A stretch of 64,000 nt of DNA from Defluviitaleaceae bacterium (GTDB taxonomy: Bacteria; Bacillota; Clostridia; Lachnospirales; WQUN01), in contig WRAN01000004.1 in the NCBI GenBank assembly GCA_009780185.1, positions 1-64,000 of the forward strand, given 5' to 3'. Every line of letters begins with the position of its first letter. The first letter of the stretch is position 1. Shown piece after piece: positions 42,042-50,612 of the stretch. Made by a program: the position numbers and the translations under genes. The notes under the pieces were generated by a model, which saw only the letters and a list, made by a program, of their open reading frames with translations, ran no database searches and had not been told where the DNA came from.

Positions 42042-43149
42042 AATAATAGCGACACGAGAGGAATGGTGTTCTTTGAAATCCTTTGAAGATCCTTTGTTAA
42101 TGCTACGCCTTCAGGAGCTTGTAGACATTGGCAAAAAGAAAAAAAACACCTTGGATCACAAAGAAGTTATGGACTTTCTTGGGGATATTGACCTTGATCC
42201 AGATCAAGCCGAAAAAGTCTACGAATGGCTGGAGAGCCAAGGCATTGAGTTAACATCCGGTATGGAGCCGGAAGCTGAAAAGGAAAAAGAGATAGACCTT
42301 TCCGCTGTGGAAGGCGCCATAAATATCGATGACCATGTACGTATGTACTTAAAGGAAATCGGAAAAGTGCCGCTACTTAGTGCCGAGGAAGAGATAGATC
42401 TAGCTAAGCGAATGGAAGCCGGGGAAGAAGATGCCCGTCAGCGCCTAGCGGAGGCCAATTTGAGGCTGGTTGTGAGTATTGCGAAGCGGTATGTAGGCCG
42501 TGGGATGCTGTTTTTGGATCTAATCCAAGAAGGCAACCTCGGGCTTATTAAAGCTGTAGAAAAATTCGACTATACTAAAGGGTATAAGTTTTCTACTTAC
42601 GCAACATGGTGGATACGCCAGGCTATTACAAGAGCTATTGCTGACCAGGCTCGTACTATTCGTATTCCTGTGCATATGGTTGAGACTATTAATAAGCTTA
42701 TTAGGGTTTCACGTCAGCTATTGCAGGAGCTTGGGCGCGATCCCACACCGGATGAACTGGCTAAAGAAATGCAGATGCCCGTGGATAAAGTGCGTGAGAT
42801 ACTAAAAATCGGACAAGAGCCTGTTTCACTTGAGACTCCAATAGGGGAAGAAGAAGATAGTCATCTTGGGGATTTTATTCCTGATGATGATATTCCGGCA
42901 CCGGCTGAAGCGGCGGCGTTTACGTTGTTAAAAGAGCAGCTGATAGACGTATTGGACACACTGACTGATAGAGAAGAGAAGGTATTGCGGCTCCGTTTCG
43001 GGTTGGATGATGGTCGTGCGCGGACGCTGGAAGAAGTGGGTAAGGAATTTAATGTTACCCGTGAACGGATTAGGCAGATTGAGGCTAAGGCATTAAGGAA
43101 ATTACGGCACCCTAGCCGTAGTAAGAAATTGAAGGATTATCTGGATTAA
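42034..43149 (+). CDS. rpoD: Primary sigma factor RpoD (sigma-A)
   Basis: The product has 371 residues. Region 1.2 has [18 protein letters not shown]. Regions 2.3-2.4 have [20 protein letters not shown]. Region 4.2 has [20 protein letters not shown] near the end. A rather short, acidic N-terminal region 1.1 precedes these. It directs RNA polymerase to housekeeping promoters such as those seen at 27441-27469 and 37433-37461. A terminator follows at 43163. Confidence 0.97.
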   Translation: MDRIIATREEWCSLKSFEDPLLMLRLQELVDIGKKKKNTLDHKEVMDFLGDIDLDPDQAEKVYEWLESQGIELTSGMEPEAEKEKEIDLSAVEGAINIDDHVRMYLKEIGKVPLLSAEEEIDLAKRMEAGEEDARQRLAEANLRLVVSIAKRYVGRGMLFLDLIQEGNLGLIKAVEKFDYTKGYKFSTYATWWIRQAITRAIADQARTIRIPVHMVETINKLIRVSRQLLQELGRDPTPDELAKEMQMPVDKVREILKIGQEPVSLETPIGEEEDSHLGDFIPDDDIPAPAEAAAFTLLKEQLIDVLDTLTDREEKVLRLRFGLDDGRARTLEEVGKEFNVTRERIRQIEAKALRKLRHPSRSKKLKDYLD

Positions 43150-43162
43150 TAACAAGCCTAAC

Positions 43163-43191
43163 GGGGATATCTCAAAGGATATCCCTTTTCT
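43163..43191 (+). terminator. Terminator after rpoD
   Basis: GGGATATC (43164-43171) pairs with GATATCCC (43178-43185) around a 6-base loop, followed by TTTTC. Confidence 0.85.
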
Positions 43192-43273
43192 AAAGGCAAT
43201 TGCTTTTGGAGTATGGATCGCATGTAAAAAAATTAGGCGGTGTATTCGTTTTTAGAATCAGTGGGGATATTAA

Positions 43274-43957
43274 ATGAGTGTACTTAAGTCAAACTTAACA
43301 CCTAGATTGCAGGTGGTGCTAGATGCCGTTAATGGAAATGTTTTGGCAGATATTGGCACTGACCATGCATATTTACCCATGACAGCAGTAGCGCTTGGGG
43401 TCTCTGAAAAGGCAATTGCCTGTGATTTACATCAAGGTCCGCTAGACATTGCTATGAAAAATATCCGTGAAGCAGGACTTTGCGGAAAAATCGAAACCCG
43501 TATAGGTGACGGCTTACAACCTCTTTTACCTGATGAGGCAGACTGTATTGTTGTTGCCGGGATGGGTGGTATGCGGATTTGGGGTATTATATTAGAAGGC
43601 ATGGCGCAGGCCAGGCAAGCGACGCGGCTTATATTGCAGCCTCAGCATGATGTAGTGCTTTTACGTAAGAAGCTGCATGAGACTGGGTTTGAAATTCAGG
43701 ATGAAACTGTTGTTAGGGAGATAGTTGGTGACAGGGAGCATTTTTATGTAGTGATTTCAGCTTGCTACACTGGAAAAACTTTTGACTGGACTGAGCGGGA
43801 ATATTTTTTGGGCAAGCATTTGATTGAAAAAGCTGGAGATATTTTTATGGATTATGTTCAGCGTGAGCGGGAGAAGATTCTAAAGTACATTTCCCAAATC
43901 AGTGATGAAGCAGCATTATTTAATGCAAAACAGCGCCTTGAGTGGCTGGAAATATAG
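43274..43957 (+). CDS. trmK: tRNA (adenine(22)-N1)-methyltransferase
   Basis: The product has 227 residues. The SAM-binding motif ADIGTDHAYLPM (about 26-37) is typical of TrmK, as are AGMGGMRIWGIILEG and LQPQHDVVLLRKKLHETGF. It methylates A22 of tRNAs. In Bacillota it usually lies right after rpoD, as here; GGGGAT precedes the ATG. The C-terminal 40 residues are a coiled coil. Confidence 0.93.
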   Translation: MSVLKSNLTPRLQVVLDAVNGNVLADIGTDHAYLPMTAVALGVSEKAIACDLHQGPLDIAMKNIREAGLCGKIETRIGDGLQPLLPDEADCIVVAGMGGMRIWGIILEGMAQARQATRLILQPQHDVVLLRKKLHETGFEIQDETVVREIVGDREHFYVVISACYTGKTFDWTEREYFLGKHLIEKAGDIFMDYVQREREKILKYISQISDEAALFNAKQRLEWLEI

Positions 43958-43969
43958 GAAGGTGATACG

Positions 43970-45412
43970 ATGATTAAATTTCATTCGGGAGAGAATGTAC
44001 CTCTGGAGATGCATAAGGTACGGATGGTTCAACGGGTTTATCTTTTGCCTGTAGAGGAGCGGGCGCGGCGCATTGAGACAGCTGGGTATAATACCTTTTT
44101 GCTGCAAAACAAGGATATTTTCCTGGATATGCTAACAGATAGCGGTGTTAATGCCATGAGCGAAAACCAATACGCCTCTATGCTGCAAGCAGATGACAGC
44201 TATGCCGGGTCGGAGACATATTACAGGCTTGAGAGTGTACTTAATGATATGTTTGGGATGGAACATTTTCTTCCCGCTCATCAAGGGCGGGCTTGTGAGC
44301 ATATTTTGGCTAAGTTACTGGTTAAACCGGAATCTGTGGCGGTTATGAATTATCATTTTACTACTGCCAGTGCTCATATTACTGCCATGGGTGGCCTTGT
44401 GGAAGAGATAATCATTGATGAGGGACTTCATATTAATAGTGACCTTCCATTCAAGGGTAATATGGATATTGGGAAACTTAAAGAAGCCATTGCACGATTA
44501 GGTAAGGATAAAATCAGCTTTATTCGCATGGAGGCTGGGACTAATCTCATTGGTGGTCAGCCTGTTTCTATGGAGAATATGCGCCAGGCTTCGGAGGTTT
44601 GCCGTGAAGCGGGGATTCCGCTTATATTTGATGCGAGCTTGCTTTCGGATAATTTGTATTTTATTAAGGTTAGGGAGCCGGAGTTTAAAGATGTTGATGT
44701 AATAGATATTACCCGGGAAATAGGCTCTCTTATGGATGTGATATATTTCTCTGCCAGGAAGCTGGGAGCGGCACGTGGCGGCGGTATTTTGACTTCTAAT
44801 CATGAAATGTTTTTGCAAATACGGGAAATGATTCCTTTATATGAAGGATTTTTGACCTACGGTGGCATGAGCGTTCGGGAAATGGAAGCCATGTCCATCG
44901 GCCTTCGCGAGTCATTGGATATGGATATTATTAATCAGACACCGATTTTTGTTGAAGTGCTTTGTAACGAGCTAATAAAAAAGGGAATCCCTGTTGTAAC
45001 ACCGCCTGGTGGCCTTGGATGTCATGTGGATGCACGGGCTTTTTGCAAGCATCTTGAGGCTGACCAGTATCCTGCCGGGGCACTTGCATCTGCGCTATAC
45101 TTAGCCGCCGGAGTGCGAGGTATGGAGCGCGGCACATTATCCGAGCAGCGTAATCCAGATGGCAGCGAGGCTGTGGCCAATATGGAGTTAGTGCGATTGG
45201 CGTTTCCAAAGAGGGTGTTTACACTTTCTCAGGTAAAATATGTCGCAGATAGGCTTACCTGGCTATATGAAAATAGGGAAATGATTGGCGGCCTTGAATT
45301 CGAAGACGAGCCAAAGGTTTTGAGATTCTTCTTTGGAAGGCTAAAACCCATTGGGAATTGGCCAGAGCTTCTTATGAAGAAGTTTAGAAAAGATTTTGGA
45401 GATAGCTTGTAA
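43970..45412 (+). CDS. Tryptophanase/tyrosine phenol-lyase family PLP enzyme
   Basis: The product has 480 residues of the beta-eliminating lyase family. EHFLPAHQGRACEHIL, HFTTASAHITAMGG and the PLP region VIYFSARKLGAARGGGIL are recognised. Characterised tryptophanases and tyrosine phenol-lyases have SxKKD at the PLP Lys; here it reads SARKLG, so the substrate may differ. The HS-GENVP N-terminus and the C-terminal YVADRLTWLYENR match the family. It starts 12 bases after trmK with GGAAGGTG before the ATG. It forms a lyase of aromatic or other beta-substituted amino acids, possibly for amino acid fermentation. Confidence 0.8.
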   Translation: MIKFHSGENVPLEMHKVRMVQRVYLLPVEERARRIETAGYNTFLLQNKDIFLDMLTDSGVNAMSENQYASMLQADDSYAGSETYYRLESVLNDMFGMEHFLPAHQGRACEHILAKLLVKPESVAVMNYHFTTASAHITAMGGLVEEIIIDEGLHINSDLPFKGNMDIGKLKEAIARLGKDKISFIRMEAGTNLIGGQPVSMENMRQASEVCREAGIPLIFDASLLSDNLYFIKVREPEFKDVDVIDITREIGSLMDVIYFSARKLGAARGGGILTSNHEMFLQIREMIPLYEGFLTYGGMSVREMEAMSIGLRESLDMDIINQTPIFVEVLCNELIKKGIPVVTPPGGLGCHVDARAFCKHLEADQYPAGALASALYLAAGVRGMERGTLSEQRNPDGSEAVANMELVRLAFPKRVFTLSQVKYVADRLTWLYENREMIGGLEFEDEPKVLRFFFGRLKPIGNWPELLMKKFRKDFGDSL

Positions 45413-45472
45413 ATAATTTGGAAGACTGCCAGCGGTAACACAGTATTTAAAATTCATATCTGCTTAAACTAG

Positions 45473-45552
45473 AATCGCAGGACAAATTCGGATTCAGGAT
45501 AGATAGTGCAAATGCATGTTTAACCTGAAGTCGGATTCCTGCGATTTTTCTT
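45473..45552 (+). terminator. Long hairpin terminator after the lyase gene
   Basis: AATCGCAGGA (45473-45482) pairs with TCCTGCGATT (45537-45546). Inside it TTCGGATTCAGG can pair with CCTGAAGTCGGA. TTTT follows. The long loop makes it unusual. Confidence 0.7.
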
Positions 45553-45580
45553 ATCTTTTAAATAGGGGGATAACACAGAT

Positions 45581-47260
45581 ATGAAAAACTGGAGAAAAAT
45601 AGTAGTAACCGGTATGGTAGCCGGTATGATAGCTTTTACAGGTTGTTCTAGTAACGTTCCTGAAACTAATCAAGGCAACAGAAATGGCCAACGGGTTGTA
45701 GATGCTGTTAATAATAGAGCAGGTAACTACAATGCAGGCCGTACACGTAATACTACTCGCAGAGCAGATGGTACACGTGTAACCAGAGGCTTTAACCGTG
45801 GAGTAAATCGTGGAGCTCACCATGGCAGACATGGTGTTAACCATAACGTAGGAACCAGCACACATGCCACACGTACACCTCATCGTAGTACTACAAATCG
45901 TGTAGCGAATCCACAAAGAGGTAGAGTAGGACACACTTTTGGATATGATCATTCAGGGTATGCAGACAGTCTTTATCATGATGGAGGATATGATTTAGCC
46001 CATTATGGTGGGATTAATACAGCAACACCAGGCGCTCAGCGCAACAACTCTACCAGTATTAATAACCGTGTTGTAAGAAGCACTCCTGCAACACCAAATC
46101 ATACAGCTAGAAAATCTACTCGCAAAGCACCAACAGGTACTTTGACCCGTAGTGCTACTCCATCTCGCAATACAGTAACACCAGCACCTAAAGCAACGAA
46201 AACAACAACCCGCAGTACCACACCAGCCCGCAGCACTGCGGCGCCTAAAGCGAATGCTAACAGAACCACGACTCGTAACCACACACCAAAAGCAACAGCA
46301 AATAGATCAGTAACTCGTAGCACAACCAACAGAGCTGCCGCTCCAAAAGTAGCTAACAATACCCATGTAGTACGTGGCAATCAACATAGGCCAACTACTC
46401 AATACCGTAATTCTCGTCCGGTAGGCCGTACCCATAGGGCCCGTAATACTGGAACAGGTTTAAATATTGCTAATAGCTACAAGCCAGCTCCACAACACAA
46501 CCAAGATATTATTAAGCATAGCGCAATAATCGAGCATCAAGAGCAAGTAGTTAACAATAGACTTTATAACACAGGTGTCCATCATATGCGCAACATGAAT
46601 CAAACTCAAAGATCGACACCGACTCGCGGTATTACCAGAAATAGCAGCGTAAGAAACGATGCAAAAGCTAATGGCACTGCCAATCGTGGCAGCAGAAGGC
46701 ACCCAGCTAGCAATGTAACAAATAACATTAATGCTACCAATGGTATCACAACAAGAAAAAATCTTGCTCATCGTTCTAACGCTGATGTAATTAATCAAGG
46801 ACTCTATGGTAGCTCTAATTTTACTGTAGATGGCAATAATCAATTTGCTATACCAGCTAATGCGTCAGAAAATAATGATTATGCCTTCTTTAAGCGTAAC
46901 AAAACCCAAAACGATGAAACTCCAGCCACACCAGTACCTGGAACACCTGGACAATCACCCGCCGGGCAAGCACCAACTCCAGCAGCGCAGCCAGTGCCAA
47001 ATAGAAATACACGTACTGCCCCAACCGCACAGCCAGTTCCTAATCCGGCAGTAACACCTGCACCGACAAGCATGGGTGACCACGCCTATGATGCAGATGA
47101 TATGAGGGATAATATCCATGATATAGATGACGGAGTAAACAATGACAAAAACCTTAATAATGACGACAATGGCAATTATGGCAATCAGCTAAAGCCGGTT
47201 CCTAGGGCTAACCGTAAGACTACGCCTGCTAGGAGACTAGGGCAGAGGGTAATGAAGTAG
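45581..47260 (+). CDS. Very basic low-complexity lipoprotein
   Basis: The product has 559 residues. A signal peptide ends in the lipobox FTGC with Cys22. Almost the whole remainder is Arg, Thr, Asn, Ala, Pro, His and Ser in irregular repeats such as TTRSTTPARSTAAP and NRGSRRHP. Acidic residues appear only at the end (DHAYDADDMRD). There are no Cys residues after 22 and no predicted domain. It has a strong positive charge and would be exposed at the cell or spore surface, perhaps binding wall polymers. GGGGGATA precedes the ATG. No homologue was recognised. Confidence 0.7.
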   Translation: MKNWRKIVVTGMVAGMIAFTGCSSNVPETNQGNRNGQRVVDAVNNRAGNYNAGRTRNTTRRADGTRVTRGFNRGVNRGAHHGRHGVNHNVGTSTHATRTPHRSTTNRVANPQRGRVGHTFGYDHSGYADSLYHDGGYDLAHYGGINTATPGAQRNNSTSINNRVVRSTPATPNHTARKSTRKAPTGTLTRSATPSRNTVTPAPKATKTTTRSTTPARSTAAPKANANRTTTRNHTPKATANRSVTRSTTNRAAAPKVANNTHVVRGNQHRPTTQYRNSRPVGRTHRARNTGTGLNIANSYKPAPQHNQDIIKHSAIIEHQEQVVNNRLYNTGVHHMRNMNQTQRSTPTRGITRNSSVRNDAKANGTANRGSRRHPASNVTNNINATNGITTRKNLAHRSNADVINQGLYGSSNFTVDGNNQFAIPANASENNDYAFFKRNKTQNDETPATPVPGTPGQSPAGQAPTPAAQPVPNRNTRTAPTAQPVPNPAVTPAPTSMGDHAYDADDMRDNIHDIDDGVNNDKNLNNDDNGNYGNQLKPVPRANRKTTPARRLGQRVMK

Positions 47261-47280
47261 TAATTTCAATATGTAATATA

Positions 47281-47318
47281 AAAGAGGAATGGGGATTAGA
47301 CCTCATTCCTCTTTTTAT
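47281..47318. terminator. Bidirectional terminator
   Basis: AAAGAGGAATG (47281-47291) pairs with CATTCCTCTTT (47304-47314), flanked by T runs on both strands. It ends the lipoprotein gene and the convergent YcxB-like gene. Confidence 0.85.
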
Positions 47319-47333
47319 GCTTATTATAGATGT

Positions 47334-47861
47334 CTATTGTCGGTAGTAGCAACAGGCCCTAATAAAGGCCAGGAAGTTATGTTTTTGTTCTTCGGTTTCG
47401 AATACAGAGTAGGGGACTATCGTTGCTTGTATTGCTCCTATATATAAGTAAATAGCGATGCGGCCTTCGACTACTTTTTCTATGGTTGTGTACTTTATTT
47501 TAGTTTCGGATATATCACCGATTTCGGTATAGTTTTCTTCGTCAAACTGGAGTTGTACGTTTTTATTGTAGGGGAGTTTTCCTTGTTTTTTTAATGATTT
47601 TATCTGAAGTCTAACTAACAAAAGCATAAGAGGCTTGAAGCCAAAGGAAATTCCAAAACCCAAAATGATGAAGAAGATTATGCTTCCTGTTGGAACATCT
47701 CCCTGTAAGAATAGATAATTTAAAAGGAAAAATCCAATACATATAAGTAAGACAGCCCTTGCAATCCGTGTGATTTTTTGAGCTGATTTATCTGATAGTA
47801 TGTGTTGTCTGTTAAATTCCAAATAATCAGCTTCAGTCATCATGAACGTGAAATTGTACAT
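47334..47861 (-). CDS. YcxB-like membrane protein
   Basis: The product has 175 residues with two membrane helices (about 35-55 and 60-85). The C-terminal soluble part has LQFDEENYTEIGD, IEKVVEGRIAIYLYIG and a tail EEQKHNFLAFIRACCYY, as in the YcxB-like family. Function is unknown. It is divergent from the WYL regulator, and an operator palindrome sits between their promoters. Confidence 0.7.
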   Translation of the reverse strand: MYNFTFMMTEADYLEFNRQHILSDKSAQKITRIARAVLLICIGFFLLNYLFLQGDVPTGSIIFFIILGFGISFGFKPLMLLLVRLQIKSLKKQGKLPYNKNVQLQFDEENYTEIGDISETKIKYTTIEKVVEGRIAIYLYIGAIQATIVPYSVFETEEQKHNFLAFIRACCYYRQ

Positions 47862-47933
47862 ATAACCCCTCCTAAGCGTACGTTCACGATATCATTTTTG
47901 GTGCCGTTTCGTCAATTGTATAATCAGTTTTTT

Positions 47934-47957
47934 AACATGACATAATATTGTCATGTT
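47934..47957. promoter_or_regulatory. Operator palindrome between YcxB-like and WYL regulator genes
   Basis: AACATGACA (47934-47942) and TGTCATGTT (47949-47957) are perfect 9-base inverted arms with six bases between. It overlaps the region 17 bases upstream of TATACT (47965-47970) of the regulator gene and the -35 region of the divergent gene. A matching half-order AACATGAC-N6-TTGTCA occurs at 48893-48912. It is the likely binding site of the WYL regulator. Confidence 0.75.
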
Positions 47958-47987
47958 CGTATGATATACTATTTTTGGGGTGAGCTT

Positions 47988-48899
47988 ATGCAAATTAATC
48001 GGCTATTTGAAATAGTGTATCTTCTGATGAATAAAAAGCAAGCAACCGCAAATGAGTTAGCTACGCATTTTGAGGTTTCTAAGCGAACCATTTTACGTGA
48101 CATTGATACGCTGACGGCAGCAGGGATACCGATATATACTACGCAAGGAAAAGGCGGCGGAATTTTTATTCATGATAATTTTATATTAGACAAAACCTTT
48201 ATTTCTGGCGATGAGCAAAAACAGATTTTATTCTCCTTGCAAAGTATGTCTGCTACAGAGTTAATTGAAACGGATCATGCACTTAGTAGGTTACGAAGCT
48301 TCTTTGCCAGTCCTAATAAAAATTGGATTGAGGTCGATTTTTCACGTTGGGGGCATAGCGAGGCAGACAATACCAAATTCGAAATACTGAAAACTGCTAT
48401 CATTAACGAGTTTGCTGTGTCATTTGATTATCTAAGCGCATATGGCGAATATAAAGGGCGTGAAGTATATCCTCTTAGACTATCGTTTAAATCAAAGGCA
48501 TGGTATCTACAGTCATTCTTTCCGGCTGAAAATGATTATAGAGTATTCAAGTTTAATCGTATAAGCAACATGGTGGTTTTAGATAAGTCGTTTATTAGCG
48601 GCGATTACGAAGCTCCAAAAATCGAGCCACCAGAAGACCTTTCAGCGTCTTGCTTTATCTATGTCAGGCTTCTTGTTTTGTCACATGCAAAATTTCGGCT
48701 TTATGATGAATTTGCCGAGAGTGATATAACTGTAAATAATGATGGGTCATTTACGTTGCGTATGACTCAAGGCCAGTGGATATATGATTATATTCTCTCT
48801 TATGGTACTGCGGTTGAAGTAATGGAACCTCAGTATATTCGTGATGAAATGTTGGTTAGAATAGAAAAAATTAGAAATAAATATGTACCTATAACATGA
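47988..48899 (+). CDS. Helix-turn-helix and WYL-domain transcription regulator
   Basis: The product has 303 residues. The winged helix at the start has NELATHFEVSKRTILRDIDTL. The WYL-type domain (about 130-220) shows VSFDYLSAYGEYKGREVYPLRL and WYLQSFF (Trp-Tyr-Leu seen). The ATG at 47988 follows GGGGTGAG. It is a regulator of the YafY group that senses a ligand or nucleic acid. The palindrome at 47934-47957 is in its promoter, so it likely controls itself and the divergent gene. Confidence 0.9.
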   Translation: MQINRLFEIVYLLMNKKQATANELATHFEVSKRTILRDIDTLTAAGIPIYTTQGKGGGIFIHDNFILDKTFISGDEQKQILFSLQSMSATELIETDHALSRLRSFFASPNKNWIEVDFSRWGHSEADNTKFEILKTAIINEFAVSFDYLSAYGEYKGREVYPLRLSFKSKAWYLQSFFPAENDYRVFKFNRISNMVVLDKSFISGDYEAPKIEPPEDLSASCFIYVRLLVLSHAKFRLYDEFAESDITVNNDGSFTLRMTQGQWIYDYILSYGTAVEVMEPQYIRDEMLVRIEKIRNKYVPIT

Positions 48900-48912
48900 C
48901 GTGGGGTTGTCA
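48893..48912. promoter_or_regulatory. Second WYL-type operator before the zinc-ribbon gene
   Basis: AACATGAC then six bases then TTGTCA matches the first 8 and last 6 bases of the corresponding 20-base segment at 47934-47953. It overlaps the stop of the regulator gene. It lies about 80 bases before the zinc-ribbon gene, which is therefore a probable target. Confidence 0.6.
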
Positions 48913-48991
48913 CCTTATGCATGTTATGCTGTAGGTGTGGTGCCGATAATGAAATTAAGAAGCATCAAAACTTTATTAAGGAGATGTTATT

Positions 48992-49258
48992 ATGCAAGAA
49001 AAGTTTTGCGAAAGCTGCGGTATGCCCATGGGTGAAACCGACGAGATGTATGGAACAGAGTCAAATGGGAGCAAAAGCGCGGATTATTGTAAGTTTTGCT
49101 ATGACAGCGGCGCATTTACAAACCCGGATATCAATCTTGAAGGAATGATTGAGACCGTTGCTGCCATGATGGTTAAAGACTTTGGTTTTTCGCCAGAAGA
49201 TGCTAAAGAGCAATGCAATGAAGGGCTTCCTAATCTTAAACGGTGGAAAACCGCATAG
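48992..49258 (+). CDS. Putative zinc-ribbon protein
   Basis: The product has 88 residues. CESCGMPM (6-13) and CKFCYDSG (33-40) are two Cys-x2-Cys pairs of a zinc ribbon. The helical C-terminal half has MIETVAAMMVKDFGFSPEDA. This small family is often controlled by a neighbouring WYL regulator, as its operator suggests here. Function is unknown. AAGGAGATG precedes the ATG. Confidence 0.8.
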   Translation: MQEKFCESCGMPMGETDEMYGTESNGSKSADYCKFCYDSGAFTNPDINLEGMIETVAAMMVKDFGFSPEDAKEQCNEGLPNLKRWKTA

Positions 49259-49279
49259 GTCTGAAAACAAAACAATAGG

Positions 49280-49329
49280 AAAACCCCTATAAACTGAGCA
49301 TATTAAAGCCTTTGCTTATAGGGGTTTTT
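49280..49329. terminator. Bidirectional terminator between zinc-ribbon gene and kbl
   Basis: AAAACCCCTATAA (49280-49292) pairs with TTATAGGGGTTTT (49316-49328). A T run lies on both sides. It ends both the zinc-ribbon transcript and the long minus-strand grd-kbl transcript. Confidence 0.88.
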
Positions 49330-49336
49330 CTATTTG

Positions 49337-50512
49337 TTACATATTTGCATTACAAGATTGGAAAGCTTTCAGTGCAATGTCTAGCTGCTCCTTGGTGTGG
49401 CCTGCTGAGACTTGGCATCTTACCCGGGCTTTGCCTTTTGGGACTACCGGGTAGAAAAAGCCTATGGCGTAGACGCCTTTTTCTAGTAGTAGTTCCGCCA
49501 TGCGCTGGGCTTTTAGCTCGTCGTATAGCATTACCGGGACTATGGGGTGCGTGCCGTCTACTATGTCTAGGCCTATTTCTTTTACGCCTTTGCGGAAGTA
49601 GGCTGTGTTTTCTTCTAGGCGGGTTTTTAGGGTTTTGTCTCTTTGGATTAGCTCCAGTACTTTGAGGGTGCCGGAGGCGATTATTGGGGATAGGGTGTTG
49701 GAGAAGAGATAAGTGCGGGAGCGCTGGCGGAGGATGTCTATAATGGCTTTTTTGCCGCTTGTGTAGCCGCCGGAGGAGCCTCCTAGGGCTTTGCCTAGGG
49801 TGCCGGTTAGAATATCTATTCTATCCATTACATTGCAGTGTTCGTGGGTGCCGCGTAAGTTTTCTCCTATTACTCCTACGCCGTGGCTGTCGTCTACTAT
49901 TACTATTGCGTCGTATTTTTCTGCCAGGTCGCAGATTGCTGGTAGGTTGGCTATTACGCCGTCCATGGAGAATACTCCGTCGGTTACTATGGCTTTTATT
50001 CTGGCGCTTTGGGCTTCTTGTAGTTTGGATTCTAGGTCTGCCATGTTGTTATTTTTGTAGCGGTAGCGGGTGGCTTTGCATAGACGTACACCGTCTATTA
50101 TGCTGGCGTGGTTTAGCTCGTCGGATATTATTGCGTCTTCGGCGGTTAGTATGGTTTCGAATAGGCCGCCGTTTGCGTCATAGCATGATGAATACAGGAT
50201 TGTGTCTTCTGTACATAGGAAATTGCTTAGCTGGGCTTCCAGGTTTTTGTGGAGTTCTTGGGTGCCGCAGATGAAGCGTACAGAAGAGAGGCCGTAGCCC
50301 CAGGTGTCTATGCCTTGTTTTGCGGCTTCTTTTATTTCTGGGTTATTGGCTAGACCTAGATAGTTGTTAGCGCACATGTTTATCAAGTTGGAGCTTTGGG
50401 TGGTGTTGATTTTGGATGATTGAGGGGAGGTGATTATGCGCTCGGTTTTCCATAGGCCTGCCGATTTTATTTCCTGGGAAATATTATTCCAGTGGGTGTA
50501 TGCGGATTTCAT
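49337..50512 (-). CDS. kbl: Glycine C-acetyltransferase (2-amino-3-ketobutyrate CoA ligase)
   Basis: The product has 391 residues of the alpha-oxoamine synthase family. [37 protein letters not shown] and the PLP Lys in [15 protein letters not shown] are family-typical. It converts 2-amino-3-ketobutyrate plus CoA to glycine and acetyl-CoA, the second step of threonine breakdown. The ATG at 50512 follows GGAGGAA by 5 bases. It closes the glycine reductase operon after a 28-base-rich palindrome, so threonine can feed glycine to the reductase. No threonine dehydrogenase gene is in the window. Confidence 0.93.
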   Translation of the reverse strand: MKSAYTHWNNISQEIKSAGLWKTERIITSPQSSKINTTQSSNLINMCANNYLGLANNPEIKEAAKQGIDTWGYGLSSVRFICGTQELHKNLEAQLSNFLCTEDTILYSSCYDANGGLFETILTAEDAIISDELNHASIIDGVRLCKATRYRYKNNNMADLESKLQEAQSARIKAIVTDGVFSMDGVIANLPAICDLAEKYDAIVIVDDSHGVGVIGENLRGTHEHCNVMDRIDILTGTLGKALGGSSGGYTSGKKAIIDILRQRSRTYLFSNTLSPIIASGTLKVLELIQRDKTLKTRLEENTAYFRKGVKEIGLDIVDGTHPIVPVMLYDELKAQRMAELLLEKGVYAIGFFYPVVPKGKARVRCQVSAGHTKEQLDIALKAFQSCNANM

Positions 50513-50540
50513 ATTTATTTCCTCCAAGTGATTGCGTTGT

Positions 50541-50612
50541 AATCAACCCCCGGCCCTATGGGCCACCCCCTTCTAAAGAAGGGGGTGCCGCCGGAGGCGG
50601 CGGGGGTTGTTA
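50541..50612. repeat. Multi-stem GC-rich palindrome between grdCD and kbl
   Basis: The outer arms AACCCCCG and CGGGGGTT enclose three inner hairpins: GGCCCTATGGGCC, CACCCCCTTCT/AGAAGGGGGTG and CCGCCGGAGGCGG. The whole can form a four-way cruciform. It lies at the end of grdCD and may stabilise the upstream message or act as a dispersed repeat. Only one copy is in the window. Confidence 0.7.

Noticed and set aside
45551-47073. Several antisense frames over the basic lipoprotein
   Set aside because: They mirror its Thr/Arg/Asn codons and have no start signals.
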